A stretch of DNA of 64,000 nt from Roseomonas sp. (GTDB lineage: Bacteria > Pseudomonadota > Alphaproteobacteria > Acetobacterales > Acetobacteraceae): NCBI GenBank assembly GCA_020249435.1, contig JADCFQ010000007.1, positions 1 through 64,000 of the forward strand, read 5' to 3'. Of the stretch, positions 28,535-35,488 are shown one piece after another. The notes under the pieces were generated by a model. It saw nothing but the letters and a program-made list of their open reading frames with translations, did not search any database and was not told the DNA's origin. Every line of letters begins with the position of its first letter. Position 1 is the stretch's first letter. The position numbers and the translations under genes are program-made.

Positions 28535-29509
28535 ATGAGCGACCAAATTATTGACGTTGACGACATGGATGCGCTGCGCCAGCGCATTCGCAGCGCCATG
28601 GCCGAACGCGGCCTGGCGATGACTGACCTGGCGCGCCAGGTGGGCATTCCCTACGGCACCTTCAGCAGCTGGATGGGCAATACCTATCGCGGGCGCCAGA
28701 CGCCGATTGGTGAGAAGGCAAGCCAATGGCTGGATGGCCAGCAAGCCGCCGATCGCACCCGCGCGCTGGCGCCGAAAGCGCCGGGCTTCCTGCCGACGCC
28801 GACCGCAGAGGCCATTCTGGCCACGCTGGAGCACGCGCAATTCATGCCGGAATTCGTGGTGATTACGGGCAGCCCCGGTGTGGGCAAAACCAGCGCTGGC
28901 CGCGCTTATGCCCAGCGCAACACCAATGTCTGGCTGATCACGGCTGAGCCCACCATGTCCACCCCGCGCGCGGTGCTGGAATATTTGGCGGAGGCGATTG
29001 GTGTGCCTTCGCGCGGCATGTCCACCCAGCAGCTTTCGCGCAGCCTTACCCGGCGCATGACAGGCAGCCAGGGGCTGATCCTGATTGACGAGGCACAACA
29101 CTTAACCAGCCAGACGCTGGATCAACTGCGCATGTTCTACGATTTGGCCGATGTTGGCATGGCGCTGATGGGCAACGAAGCCGTGCATGCGCGGCTTGAA
29201 GGTGGCGCACGTGCGGCGCAATTCGCGCAGCTATTTTCACGCGTTGGCATGCGGCTTGCCCGCCCGCGCGCGATGAAGGGCGATATCGAGCAATTGATGG
29301 ATGCCTGGGATATCGCCGGCAAGGAAGAACGCGCGATGCTGGTGCAGATTGCCAAGCGCCCCGGCGCGCTGCGCAACCTGACCAAGGTGCTGCGCATGGC
29401 CCACATGTTGGCCAGTGCCGATGGCGCGGAAGCGGTGGCGGAGACGCATATCAGGATGGCGTGGGAACGGCTTTCTGCCGGCGCGCCGCTGATGGCTGAG
29501 GCGGCGTGA
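28535..29509 (+). CDS. MuB-type AAA+ transposition ATPase
   Basis: A 324-residue ATPase. An N-terminal helix-turn-helix (LAMTDLARQVGIPYGTFSSWMGNTY) precedes the AAA+ core with Walker A GSPGVGKTS (about 112-120) and Walker B LILIDEAQHL. MuB binds target DNA as an ATP-dependent filament, activates MuA and gives target immunity. The second ATG (28535) is six bases past AAGGA and was chosen over 28529. It follows the transposase by 31 bp. Confidence 0.93.
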   Translation: MSDQIIDVDDMDALRQRIRSAMAERGLAMTDLARQVGIPYGTFSSWMGNTYRGRQTPIGEKASQWLDGQQAADRTRALAPKAPGFLPTPTAEAILATLEHAQFMPEFVVITGSPGVGKTSAGRAYAQRNTNVWLITAEPTMSTPRAVLEYLAEAIGVPSRGMSTQQLSRSLTRRMTGSQGLILIDEAQHLTSQTLDQLRMFYDLADVGMALMGNEAVHARLEGGARAAQFAQLFSRVGMRLARPRAMKGDIEQLMDAWDIAGKEERAMLVQIAKRPGALRNLTKVLRMAHMLASADGAEAVAETHIRMAWERLSAGAPLMAEAA

Positions 29510-29895
29510 TGCAGCCCGGCGCCTTGGCTGATCTGCGCACCCAGGTGGACCTGCTGAGCCGCCGGGTGCGCGCGCTTGAGAATAACACGCGCGAATTGGC
29601 AGCGCCGGTGCCTGCCGGTTCCATTCATGATGTGCTGCATGCCGTGAGCAATGCCTTCGGCGTGCCGGTGCTGACCATCACTTCCGGCCGGCGCGACCGC
29701 GATGTTGTGCTGGCGCGGCAAGTGGCGATGGCGCTGTGCATCCAGTGCCTGAACATGTCCGTGCAGCGCGTGGCCCGCGCCTTCGGCAAAGACCATGCGA
29801 CGGTGCGCCACGCCTTCAATTCGGTGTGGGCGCGCGAAGCTTGGGATGCGCCGCTGCGTGAGCGGATCAGAAAAGTGCGGGCGGTGTTCGCATGA
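29509..29895 (+). CDS. DnaA domain IV-like DNA-binding protein
   Basis: A 128-residue protein. After a short coiled coil (RTQVDLLSRRVRALENN), residues about 40-128 align by eye with the DNA-binding domain IV of DnaA: VSNAFGVPVLTITSGRRDRDVVLARQVAMAL, then RVARAFGKDHATVRHAF, which keeps the DnaA signature (GxDHxTV) with alanine for the first threonine. No AAA+ domain is present. It may bind DnaA-box-like sites and compete with, or recruit, the host initiator. It overlaps muB by TGATG. Confidence 0.8.
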   Translation: MQPGALADLRTQVDLLSRRVRALENNTRELAAPVPAGSIHDVLHAVSNAFGVPVLTITSGRRDRDVVLARQVAMALCIQCLNMSVQRVARAFGKDHATVRHAFNSVWAREAWDAPLRERIRKVRAVFA

Positions 29896-29940
29896 GCGCC
29901 GCGAATTCCATCCCTAAATCCCCTTTGAAGGAATCACCCC

Positions 29941-30459
29941 ATGCCCAAAAATAAGCGCGCGGCGGAAACCGCGACGCCACCCAAGGATCGCGATGAGGCG
30001 GAAAGGTATCTGGCGCGCATCGGCGAAATCCAGCGCGATGCCGCGTTGAACAAGGCCGTGCTCGCGGAAGCCATCGCGCGCGTGACGGCTGAGATGGAAG
30101 AAGCCAGCGCCAAGCTGACGGAAGAAAATGACCGGCTATTTCGCGGGTTGCAATTGTGGGCGGAAGCAAACCGCCACGCCCTGACGGATGGCGGCAAAAC
30201 CAAGACCGTGCGGCTGGGCAATGGCACCATCGCGTGGCGCCTGGCGCCGCCTTCCGTGCAGATCAAGGGGCAGGAAGCGGTGCTGGCCTACCTGATGCAA
30301 AAAAATGGCGAGGAATTCCTGCGCACCAAAGTGGAAATCAACCGCGAGGCGATGCTGGCGAACGCCGAAGAGGCATCGAAAATTCCCGGCGTGACGATCA
30401 AAAGCGCGGGCGAAAGTTTTGTCATTGAACCCGTGGGCCAGAAGGAAATGGCGGCATGA
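29941..30459 (+). CDS. gam: Gam-like host-nuclease inhibitor
   Basis: A 172-residue Mu Gam-family protein. The N-terminal half is a long helical region (RDEAERYLARIGEIQRDAALNKAVLAEAIARVTAEMEEASAKL) and the C-terminal half has GKTKTVRLGNGTIAWRLAPPSV and EFLRTKVEINREAMLAN. Mu Gam binds double-stranded DNA ends and shields them from exonucleases; it is a relative of bacterial Ku. AAGGAATCACCCC provides the ribosome site. Position after the transposition genes matches Mu. Confidence 0.92.
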   Translation: MPKNKRAAETATPPKDRDEAERYLARIGEIQRDAALNKAVLAEAIARVTAEMEEASAKLTEENDRLFRGLQLWAEANRHALTDGGKTKTVRLGNGTIAWRLAPPSVQIKGQEAVLAYLMQKNGEEFLRTKVEINREAMLANAEEASKIPGVTIKSAGESFVIEPVGQKEMAA

Positions 30460-30668
30460 GCAACAACACCCAACCGCTTGACCAGGTGGTGAAGCGCATT
30501 GTCGCCGCCGCTTTTGATGCTGGTGTGGCCGCCGCCACGCGCCCGCGCGCGGAACGTGAAGCGCAGCGCCTGGATCAGGCGGGCTACGCCGCCATCATGA
30601 TCTGCGCCCAGGCGGAAGCGGCGCGGGTGAACACAGGCAACGCAGGAGCAGAAAATGAAAAAGTATGA
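30456..30668 (+). CDS. Small hypothetical phage protein
   Basis: A 70-residue helical, alanine-rich protein beginning by ATGA overlap with the gam stop. No motif is recognised. It ends 14 bp inside the next gene. Tight packing in the early operon is the main evidence that it is translated. Confidence 0.55.
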   Translation: MSNNTQPLDQVVKRIVAAAFDAGVAAATRPRAEREAQRLDQAGYAAIMICAQAEAARVNTGNAGAENEKV

Positions 30669-31047
30669 AATCCAGGACGCTGCTACGGTGTTGGCAATCT
30701 GCTGTTACGATGCAGCAAAGCAGGCAGGGTGGCACCATGATCAGCGGACCGGCCTACTGCGGACCTGCCAGCAAAACCACGAACTGTTCCCGGTCCGCTT
30801 GATGCTGATCGTGTCGGAATTGGCCGAGGCCATGGAAGGGCACCGCAAGTCCCTGAAGGACGATCATCTGCCACACCGCGATATGGCAGAGGTTGAACTT
30901 GCCGATGCGGTGATCCGTATCTTCGATCTGGCCGGCGCGATGCATTACGACATCGGCGGCGCCATTGCCGAAAAGCTGGCGTACAACGCGCAGCGCGCGG
31001 ACCATAAGCCAGAAGCCCGCGCCGCTGCTGGCGGGAAGGCTTACTGA
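30655..31047 (+). CDS. MazG-like nucleotide pyrophosphohydrolase
   Basis: A 130-residue all-alpha NTP-pyrophosphatase-like protein. The acidic metal motifs are LIVSELAEAMEGHRK and EVELADAVIRIFDLAG, the EExxE...ExxD pattern of the MazG/dUTPase superfamily. Phage members are thought to change nucleotide or ppGpp pools. An AGGAG lies 8 bp before the ATG, inside the previous gene. Codon choice in its first half is less GC-extreme than in neighbours, a hint of separate origin. It is distinct from the host mazG at 4321. Confidence 0.82.
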   Translation: MKKYEIQDAATVLAICCYDAAKQAGWHHDQRTGLLRTCQQNHELFPVRLMLIVSELAEAMEGHRKSLKDDHLPHRDMAEVELADAVIRIFDLAGAMHYDIGGAIAEKLAYNAQRADHKPEARAAAGGKAY

Positions 31048-31050
31048 GCC

Positions 31051-31422
31051 ATGATCCGCCACCTGAAAATCGCCGCCGCGCTGGTCCTGGCGCTGGCGGC
31101 ACCCGCCGCCGCTGAGGCGGTGCGGGTGATTGATGGCGACACCATCGTGCATCGCGGCCAGACCATCCGGATCATGGGGCTGGATGCGCCGGAAAAGCAT
31201 CACCGCTGCTTGGAAGAAAAGGTACTGGCCGAACGCGCACGCGCGCGGCTGGAGGAGCTGCTGGCCGATGGCTTTCGTGTTGAAGCGCATGGGCGAGACC
31301 GCTATGGCCGCGTGCTGGCCGTGGTGTTTGATGCGCGCGGCATGAATGTCGCGAATGTGCTGATCGTGGAAGGGCTCGCGCGCCGCTACCATGGCCGTGG
31401 CCCGCGCGAGCTTTGGTGCTGA
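31051..31422 (+). CDS. Secreted staphylococcal-nuclease-like protein
   Basis: A 123-residue SNase-fold nuclease with an N-terminal signal peptide (MIRHLKIAAALVLALAAPAAAEA). Catalytic-type residues are visible: D in VIDGDTIV, R in RIMGLDAPE with its D and E, and the final arginine in HGRDRYGRVLA. It should cut DNA or RNA in the periplasm. In a phage early operon this suggests a moron or a defence against incoming DNA. Confidence 0.88.
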   Translation: MIRHLKIAAALVLALAAPAAAEAVRVIDGDTIVHRGQTIRIMGLDAPEKHHRCLEEKVLAERARARLEELLADGFRVEAHGRDRYGRVLAVVFDARGMNVANVLIVEGLARRYHGRGPRELWC

Positions 31423-31425
31423 ACC

Positions 31426-31992
31426 ATGCAGCGCGCCCTTTTCCCCAAGGATGGCCTGCCGCGGCATCTGCGTGCTCACTTCGATGATTTCTGGGCGGCG
31501 TATCCGCCGCGCAAACCAAACCCGCGCGCGCTGGCTGAAGTGGCCTATGCGCGTGCTGTGAAGGAAGGCGCATCGCCTTTTGATCTGGCACACGCCGCTG
31601 CGCGCTTTGCCGATGAAGTCCGCGCGCAGAAGATTGACGCGGCCTTCGTGGTGCATGCCGCGACCTTCCTGCGCCAGCGGCGGTATCTGGATTACCTAAC
31701 GGTGCCGGCGCCAGAAGCCGCGCCGCAGGAGATAAATGAAGACCATTTCCTGCGCGCCCCGCTGCGTGGGCGGATCGGTGACACCGAATTTCGGCGCTGG
31801 ATCATGCCGCTTCTGTTGGGTCTACATGATCCGGGCGAGAAAGCCATTATTGCGGCACCTTCGGCCTTTCATCGTGATTGGGTGCGCGGCCAATTCGGCG
31901 CCGAAATCCGTGAGGCACTGCGGGTGCGGGTGCTGGAAATCATTATCGCTCCGCCTGTACGCAGAAGACACACCGAAGGCGCCGCACCATGA
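31426..31992 (+). CDS. Replication-type protein with DnaA domain I-like C-terminus
   Basis: A 188-residue protein in two parts. Residues about 15-90 resemble the C-terminal module of phage replication proteins (FDDFWAAYPPRKPNPRALAEVAYARAV, then FVVHAATFLRQRRYLDY). Residues about 105-175 match DnaA domain I by eye: GDTEFRRWIMPL and APSAFHRDWVRGQFGAEIREAL. Domain I of DnaA binds DnaB helicase and regulators such as DiaA. The protein may recruit replication factors to the transposition complex. Compare the domain IV-like protein at 29509. Confidence 0.75.
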   Translation: MQRALFPKDGLPRHLRAHFDDFWAAYPPRKPNPRALAEVAYARAVKEGASPFDLAHAAARFADEVRAQKIDAAFVVHAATFLRQRRYLDYLTVPAPEAAPQEINEDHFLRAPLRGRIGDTEFRRWIMPLLLGLHDPGEKAIIAAPSAFHRDWVRGQFGAEIREALRVRVLEIIIAPPVRRRHTEGAAP

Positions 31993-32213
31993 TGCCCCGC
32001 ACCGTTGACCGCCAATGGCAGGAATTGGTGGCCCAGGCCGATGCGCAAGACATTCGCGAATTGGCGATGCTGGCGCTTGAAATGCGCACCGCGCAGCAGC
32101 GCTACTTTGCAGACCGTCAGCATTTGCACCTGGTGCAGGCCAAAAGCGCAGAGGCGGACTTTGACCGTCACGTGAAGCGCCTGCGCGCGCCTCAGCGGGG
32201 GCTTGGCCTATGA
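31989..32213 (+). CDS. Small hypothetical phage protein
   Basis: A 74-residue, largely helical and charged protein (IRELAMLALEMRTAQQRYFADRQHLHLV). It starts by ATGA overlap with the previous gene and ends 4 bp inside gemA. No family is recognised. Confidence 0.6.
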   Translation: MMPRTVDRQWQELVAQADAQDIRELAMLALEMRTAQQRYFADRQHLHLVQAKSAEADFDRHVKRLRAPQRGLGL

Positions 32214-32641
32214 ACCAGGAACGCGCGCGCATGATCGCCAAAATCCATCTGGCCAAGAAGCAGCTGGCGCTGGCGGAAGAAAGCTACCGCGCCATTCTGG
32301 AACGCATCACGGGCCTGGACAGTGCGGGCAAGATGCGGGTGGACCAATTGGATGCGGTGCTGCGTGAATTCGCCCGGCTGGGCTGGCGCCCGAAGCCTGC
32401 CGCCAAGCGCAGCGCGCAACCGCAAATCCGCATGATCCACGCCGTGTGGGCCGATATCTGCCGCCTGCAAGGCCGGGGCGATGAAGCGGCGCTGCGCGCC
32501 TTTGTGCGCCGCCAGACGAAGACGGAAGAACATCCGGATGGGGTGGACAGCGCCGAGTTCTTGAACGCCGCCATGGCGAACCGCGTGCTGGAAGGGCTGA
32601 AGGCCTGGCGCGCGCGGTTGCAGCGGGACGCCGCCGCATGA
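32210..32641 (+). CDS. GemA/gp16-family (DUF1018) phage protein
   Basis: A 143-residue protein of the GemA/gp16 family. The diagnostic N-terminus is ARMIAKIHLAKKQLALAEESYRAILERITG and the middle has IRMIHAVWADICRLQG. In Mu, GemA affects host gyrase activity and gene expression. It is one of the most constant early genes of Mu-like phages. It starts by ATGA overlap. Confidence 0.9.
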   Translation: MNQERARMIAKIHLAKKQLALAEESYRAILERITGLDSAGKMRVDQLDAVLREFARLGWRPKPAAKRSAQPQIRMIHAVWADICRLQGRGDEAALRAFVRRQTKTEEHPDGVDSAEFLNAAMANRVLEGLKAWRARLQRDAAA

Positions 32642-33048
32642 ACGCGCCGCGCCCCAACACGCGCCTGGATAACCTGCTGCAGGAATTCAAGCGGCTTGCA
32701 GGACAGGGGCTGCCCATGCCGCGCGTAACGGATATCGCGCGCGTGGTCGGCGTTCCCTACAACGATATCTATCGGCTGCTCGATCTGGGCCAGGACCGCT
32801 GCATCTGGACACTGGAACGTGATGGCACAAGCATCATCGCGATCCGCGGTACCCAGGGCGATTGGAAGCTTGACTGTTCCATGCGGCGGAATGCGGTTTC
32901 CGCCCATTCCATGCGCCGCTACCGCGATAAAACGACAGAGGCGCTTTCACGCAAATGCCTGCGCTGCCGCGAAGTGTTCCTTTCCGCCCATATCGGCAAC
33001 CGCCTATGCGTTGGGTGTAACGCTTACGCTGCGCAGGCCGCGCCATGA
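32638..33048 (+). CDS. HTH protein with C-terminal C4 zinc-finger-like motif
   Basis: A 136-residue protein I cannot assign. Residues about 28-50 (MPRVTDIARVVGVPYNDIYRLLDLG) look like a helix-turn-helix. The C-terminus has CLRCREVFLSAHIGNRLCVGC, a CxxC-x13-CxxC pattern expected to bind zinc. It probably binds nucleic acid. The position just upstream of the Mor-like gene is compatible with a middle-gene regulator. Confidence 0.65.
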   Translation: MNAPRPNTRLDNLLQEFKRLAGQGLPMPRVTDIARVVGVPYNDIYRLLDLGQDRCIWTLERDGTSIIAIRGTQGDWKLDCSMRRNAVSAHSMRRYRDKTTEALSRKCLRCREVFLSAHIGNRLCVGCNAYAAQAAP

Positions 33049-33161
33049 GCTACCGCGCGTGGCGCCACCGGCAAAGGCTGCGGCAATGGCGCCGGGTGCT
33101 GGCCCGGCTGCCAGCGGCTGAGCGGCTGCTGGCAGCGCTCAGCCTGAAGGTGTGGCAGTGA
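33045..33161 (+). CDS. Tiny Arg/Trp-rich peptide ORF
   Basis: A 38-residue ORF that starts by ATGA overlap with the previous stop. It is very basic, with WRHRQRLRQWRRVLARL at its core followed by an amphipathic helix. It may be a real small protein or only a chance frame in GC-rich DNA; its stop touches the end of the antisense secreted-protein gene. Confidence 0.4.
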   Translation: MSYRAWRHRQRLRQWRRVLARLPAAERLLAALSLKVWQ

Positions 33162-33163
33162 TG

Positions 33164-33667
33164 TCAGGGCTGCGGGACGAATTGGAACTGCACTTCGCCG
33201 CCGCGAAAGCCATCGCGTATCCGCATCCGTGTCTGGCCGACCTGCGGGGTGGCGTTTTTGGGCGCATTGCCAATGCCGAACATGCCAAGCACTGCATTGC
33301 GGCGATCTTGCTCATTGATGTTCGGTTCAAGGGCTTCCAAGACCATGTGCGTCATGCCGATGACCTGCACCATTGGGGTGTTGCCGGTGTAGGGAATGGC
33401 CACTTCGCGCAGGGCTTCCGGGTTATTGGAAGCGCGCAGCTTCAAGGGCAGGAAGCCAGTCTGCGCATCGCATTCGATGGTGTTGCCCATGGCGCAGATG
33501 ACCGAGGGGATATTGTAGCGCAGCCGCTGCTTCTTCGCGGCATCGTTAAAGGAATCCGTGAAGGTGTCGGTGGTGCGCCCCCACACGGGTGGCGCGGGCT
33601 GCGCGGTGGCAAAGACCGGCAGCAACAGCGTAAGGATCAGCAGGCACGAAAGGAAAGCGCGGCGCAT
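33164..33667 (-). CDS. Secreted protein on opposite strand (probable moron)
   Basis: A 167-residue exported protein, the only leftward gene in the prophage besides the repressor. It has a strong signal peptide (RRAFLSCLLILTLLLPVFATAQ) and GGAGG seven bases before the ATG at 33667. The mature part has two cysteines (VICAMGNTIEC) that could form a disulphide and no recognised domain. An independent, reverse-oriented, secreted gene inside a prophage is typical of morons expressed in lysogens. The start 23 codons upstream lacks this SD and is rejected. Confidence 0.78.
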   Translation of the reverse strand: MRRAFLSCLLILTLLLPVFATAQPAPPVWGRTTDTFTDSFNDAAKKQRLRYNIPSVICAMGNTIECDAQTGFLPLKLRASNNPEALREVAIPYTGNTPMVQVIGMTHMVLEALEPNINEQDRRNAVLGMFGIGNAPKNATPQVGQTRMRIRDGFRGGEVQFQFVPQP

Positions 33668-33713
33668 CGTTGTTCCTCCGTTGAAACGCCACCCTTTATC
33701 ACCCAACCGGCAC

Positions 33714-33725
33714 CTTGCGCGCAAG
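33714..33725. promoter_or_regulatory. 12-bp perfect palindrome between divergent genes
   Basis: CTTGCGCGCAAG is a perfect palindrome in the 68-bp gap between the leftward secreted protein and the Mor-like gene. It could be an operator for either promoter. Confidence 0.45.
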
Positions 33726-33735
33726 CATTTCCGCA

Positions 33736-34101
33736 ATGATCAAATGCTCGCTCCCCGCGCCGGCTGAAATCCATTGGCTGACCAACATCATCGGCGCCGA
33801 TGCAGCGCTCAGCATGATTGAAGCGCATGGCGGGACGCGGGTTTATGTGCCCAAAGATATCAATCAGAATTCCGCCGCGCGGCTGGCCTTGCCGCTGCCG
33901 GAAGCGCGCCGCCTGGGGGAAGCCTTCGGCGGCGAACACATTCCGGTGCCGATCGCGCGCGCCTGGCGCGTGCGCATGTATCGCGCGGCGGGCATGACGT
34001 ATCCGGCCATCGCGCGCAAGCTTGGCATCACGGAACGCGCGGTTGGGCGCATCCTGACTGATGCTGGCCTGACCACATCGCAAGGCGACTTCTTCCGGTA
34101 A
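33736..34101 (+). CDS. Mor-family transcription activator
   Basis: A 121-residue protein of the Mu Mor/C family. The dimerisation half contains LTNIIGADAALSMIEAHGGTRVYVPKD and LGEAFGGEHIPVP. The helix-turn-helix half is RVRMYRAAGMTYPAIARKLGITERAVGRIL. In Mu, Mor turns on the middle promoter and C the late promoters. Only one such gene is visible here, so it may do both. The ATG at 33736 has no clear SD. A palindrome-bearing 57-bp gap separates it from the lysis genes. Confidence 0.88.
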   Translation: MIKCSLPAPAEIHWLTNIIGADAALSMIEAHGGTRVYVPKDINQNSAARLALPLPEARRLGEAFGGEHIPVPIARAWRVRMYRAAGMTYPAIARKLGITERAVGRILTDAGLTTSQGDFFR

Positions 34102-34105
34102 GCCG

Positions 34106-34150
34106 TGCGGACATGCGTCCGCATGACCTGATCGCCGCGCGCGCGCGATG
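34106..34150. promoter_or_regulatory. Composite palindrome + CG-run element, copy 1
   Basis: TGCGGAC-N4-GTCCGCA at 34106-34123, 12 bp of spacer, then CGCGCGCGCGCGATG at 34136-34150. It lies directly upstream of the endolysin/late operon. The same composite occurs inverted at 42834-42879 ahead of the protease/capsid genes. It is a candidate late-promoter control site. Confidence 0.65.
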
Positions 34151-34158
34151 GTGCGGCC

Positions 34159-34575
34159 ATGACAAACGACGCCATTCCCGACCTGCTTCTGCCACGCGAC
34201 CATGAACGCCTGATCGGCGTGCATCCTGATCTGGTGCAGGTGGTTCAGGTGGCGCGGCAATTCACGCCCTTCATTGTGCTGGAAGGTCTGCGCACGCCGG
34301 CGCGGCAGGCAAAGCTTGTCGCCGAAGGTGCATCCCGCACGCTGAATAGCCGCCATTTGACTGGCCATGCGGTGGACCTTGGCTATTGGCTGGATGATGG
34401 CGATGGCATCCCGGAAAATGGCGAAGTGCGCTGGGATTGGCCACTTTATCACAAGCAGGCGCGCTGGCTGAAAGATGTCGCCGCCGATCTTCATGTGCCG
34501 ATCATCTGGGGTGGTGATTGGAAGGGCTTCCCCGATGGCCCGCACTTCGAATTGGACCGGCGGCATTACCCATGA
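34159..34575 (+). CDS. Endolysin, M15-type peptidase
   Basis: A 138-residue D-Ala-D-Ala carboxypeptidase/L-alanyl-D-glutamate peptidase-like enzyme. Zinc-site motifs are SRHLTGHAVDLGYW (H and D) and DGPHFEL (H), and the substrate-side arginine lies in EGLRTPARQ. There is no signal peptide, so it needs a holin. It is the first gene of the late operon, the place of lys in Mu. It degrades peptidoglycan peptide bonds at lysis. Confidence 0.9.
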   Translation: MTNDAIPDLLLPRDHERLIGVHPDLVQVVQVARQFTPFIVLEGLRTPARQAKLVAEGASRTLNSRHLTGHAVDLGYWLDDGDGIPENGEVRWDWPLYHKQARWLKDVAADLHVPIIWGGDWKGFPDGPHFELDRRHYP

Positions 34576-34820
34576 CGGAAGCCGCCATCCCACCGAAATC
34601 ATCGCGCAGCTTCAGCCGTGCCCTCGTGGTCGGTAATTGCCTTGCCGCCTGGTGCGCAGTATTCCTGTGCATCTACGCCAGCGAAATCAGCGCGGGCATT
34701 GTGGTGCCGGCAGCGCTGACGCTGATCGCCTGGCTGGTCGGCGGCTACATGGGCATTGGCGCGCTGGATTTCCGCACCGCCACAGCCACCGTGCAACGCG
34801 CGGGCGGTGCTGAAAAATGA
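34572..34820 (+). CDS. Holin-like small membrane protein
   Basis: An 82-residue protein with two hydrophobic segments (VVGNCLAAWCAVFLCIYA and GIVVPAALTLIAWLVGGYMG) and a charged N-terminus. The ATG overlaps the endolysin stop (ATGA), and Rz follows. Location and topology fit a class II holin or an antiholin; sequence alone does not prove it. Confidence 0.75.
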   Translation: MTEAAIPPKSSRSFSRALVVGNCLAAWCAVFLCIYASEISAGIVVPAALTLIAWLVGGYMGIGALDFRTATATVQRAGGAEK

Positions 34821-35221
34821 TCGGCACCATCCTTGGCCGGCTGCTGACGCCGGCCTTGCCGTATTTGGCTGGCGCCTTGCTGGTTGTGGTGCTTGGCCTG
34901 GCCACCGCCTGGCGCGTGGAAGCCTGGGGCCGCGCGGGCGCGGAAGAAACCCTGGCCGAAACCCGTGCGGAATTGACCGCGGCGCAGCAAGCACTCGCGG
35001 ATCGCGCGCAGGTGATCAGCGCGCTGGAACGCCAAGCCGCCGCCACCGCCGCGACGCAAGAACGCATCGAACCCATCCGAAGGACCATCCATGCCGCGAA
35101 CCGCACTTCGGCCTGTGTGGCCAGCCCTGCTGTTGCTGCTGGCCTTGATCGGCTGCGCGCCAGCCAGCAGCCCAGCCCCCGGCCTGACGCTGGCGCCAAG
35201 CCTGCTGGCCTGCCGCGATGA
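34817..35221 (+). CDS. Rz-like inner-membrane spanin
   Basis: A 134-residue protein with one N-terminal transmembrane helix (ALPYLAGALLVVVLGLATAW) and a long periplasmic coiled coil (GAEETLAETRAELTAAQQALADRAQVISALERQAA). The architecture, overlap with the holin-like gene and the nested Rz1 lipoprotein identify it as the i-spanin, which fuses inner and outer membranes at lysis. Confidence 0.88.
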   Translation: MIGTILGRLLTPALPYLAGALLVVVLGLATAWRVEAWGRAGAEETLAETRAELTAAQQALADRAQVISALERQAAATAATQERIEPIRRTIHAANRTSACVASPAVAAGLDRLRASQQPSPRPDAGAKPAGLPR

Positions 35222-35351
35222 ACCGCCGGTGCCCGCCATGACATCCGATGCTGATCTGATGGCGTTTTTGTTGGACGTGATCGAAGCCGGTGAGGATTGC
35301 CGCACGCGCCTGGCCCGCGTGCGTGAGATTTTCGAAGCGAGGAATAAGTGA
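35091..35351 (+). CDS. Rz1-like outer-membrane spanin lipoprotein
   Basis: An 86-residue lipoprotein in another frame, starting inside the Rz gene and running 130 bp past it. The signal has lipobox LIGC with the lipidated cysteine at position 22, followed by a Pro/Ser-rich stretch. The C-terminal half (ADLMAFLLDVIEAGEDCRTRLARVREIFE) is longer than usual for Rz1. It is the outer-membrane partner of Rz. Confidence 0.85.
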   Translation: MPRTALRPVWPALLLLLALIGCAPASSPAPGLTLAPSLLACRDEPPVPAMTSDADLMAFLLDVIEAGEDCRTRLARVREIFEARNK

Positions 35352-35488
35352 TGCCTGATGCCGTGGATTACGCCCAGGAATTGGAAGAACGCCACCGCGC
35401 CCAGGCACTGGCGCGTATCCGCGCGCGGCTACCCGCGCAGGCACCAAAGCCACCGCAACCCGTGAAGGAAGCGGAGGATGAGGCGTGA
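35351..35488 (+). CDS. Short TraR/DksA-like N-terminal protein
   Basis: A 45-residue ORF (MPDAVDYAQELEERHRAQ, then ALARIRARLP). Mu-like phages often carry a TraR/DksA zinc-finger protein here that starts with a very similar AQExEExHRAxAL helix, but the C4 finger is absent; the tail is Pro/Glu-rich. It may be a shortened descendant. The start is next to the Rz1 stop and the end overlaps the next gene by TGATG. Confidence 0.5.
   Translation: MPDAVDYAQELEERHRAQALARIRARLPAQAPKPPQPVKEAEDEA

Noticed and set aside
33152-33739. Rightward frame over the secreted-protein gene
   Set aside because: The leftward frame has a signal peptide and GGAGG; this one has neither.
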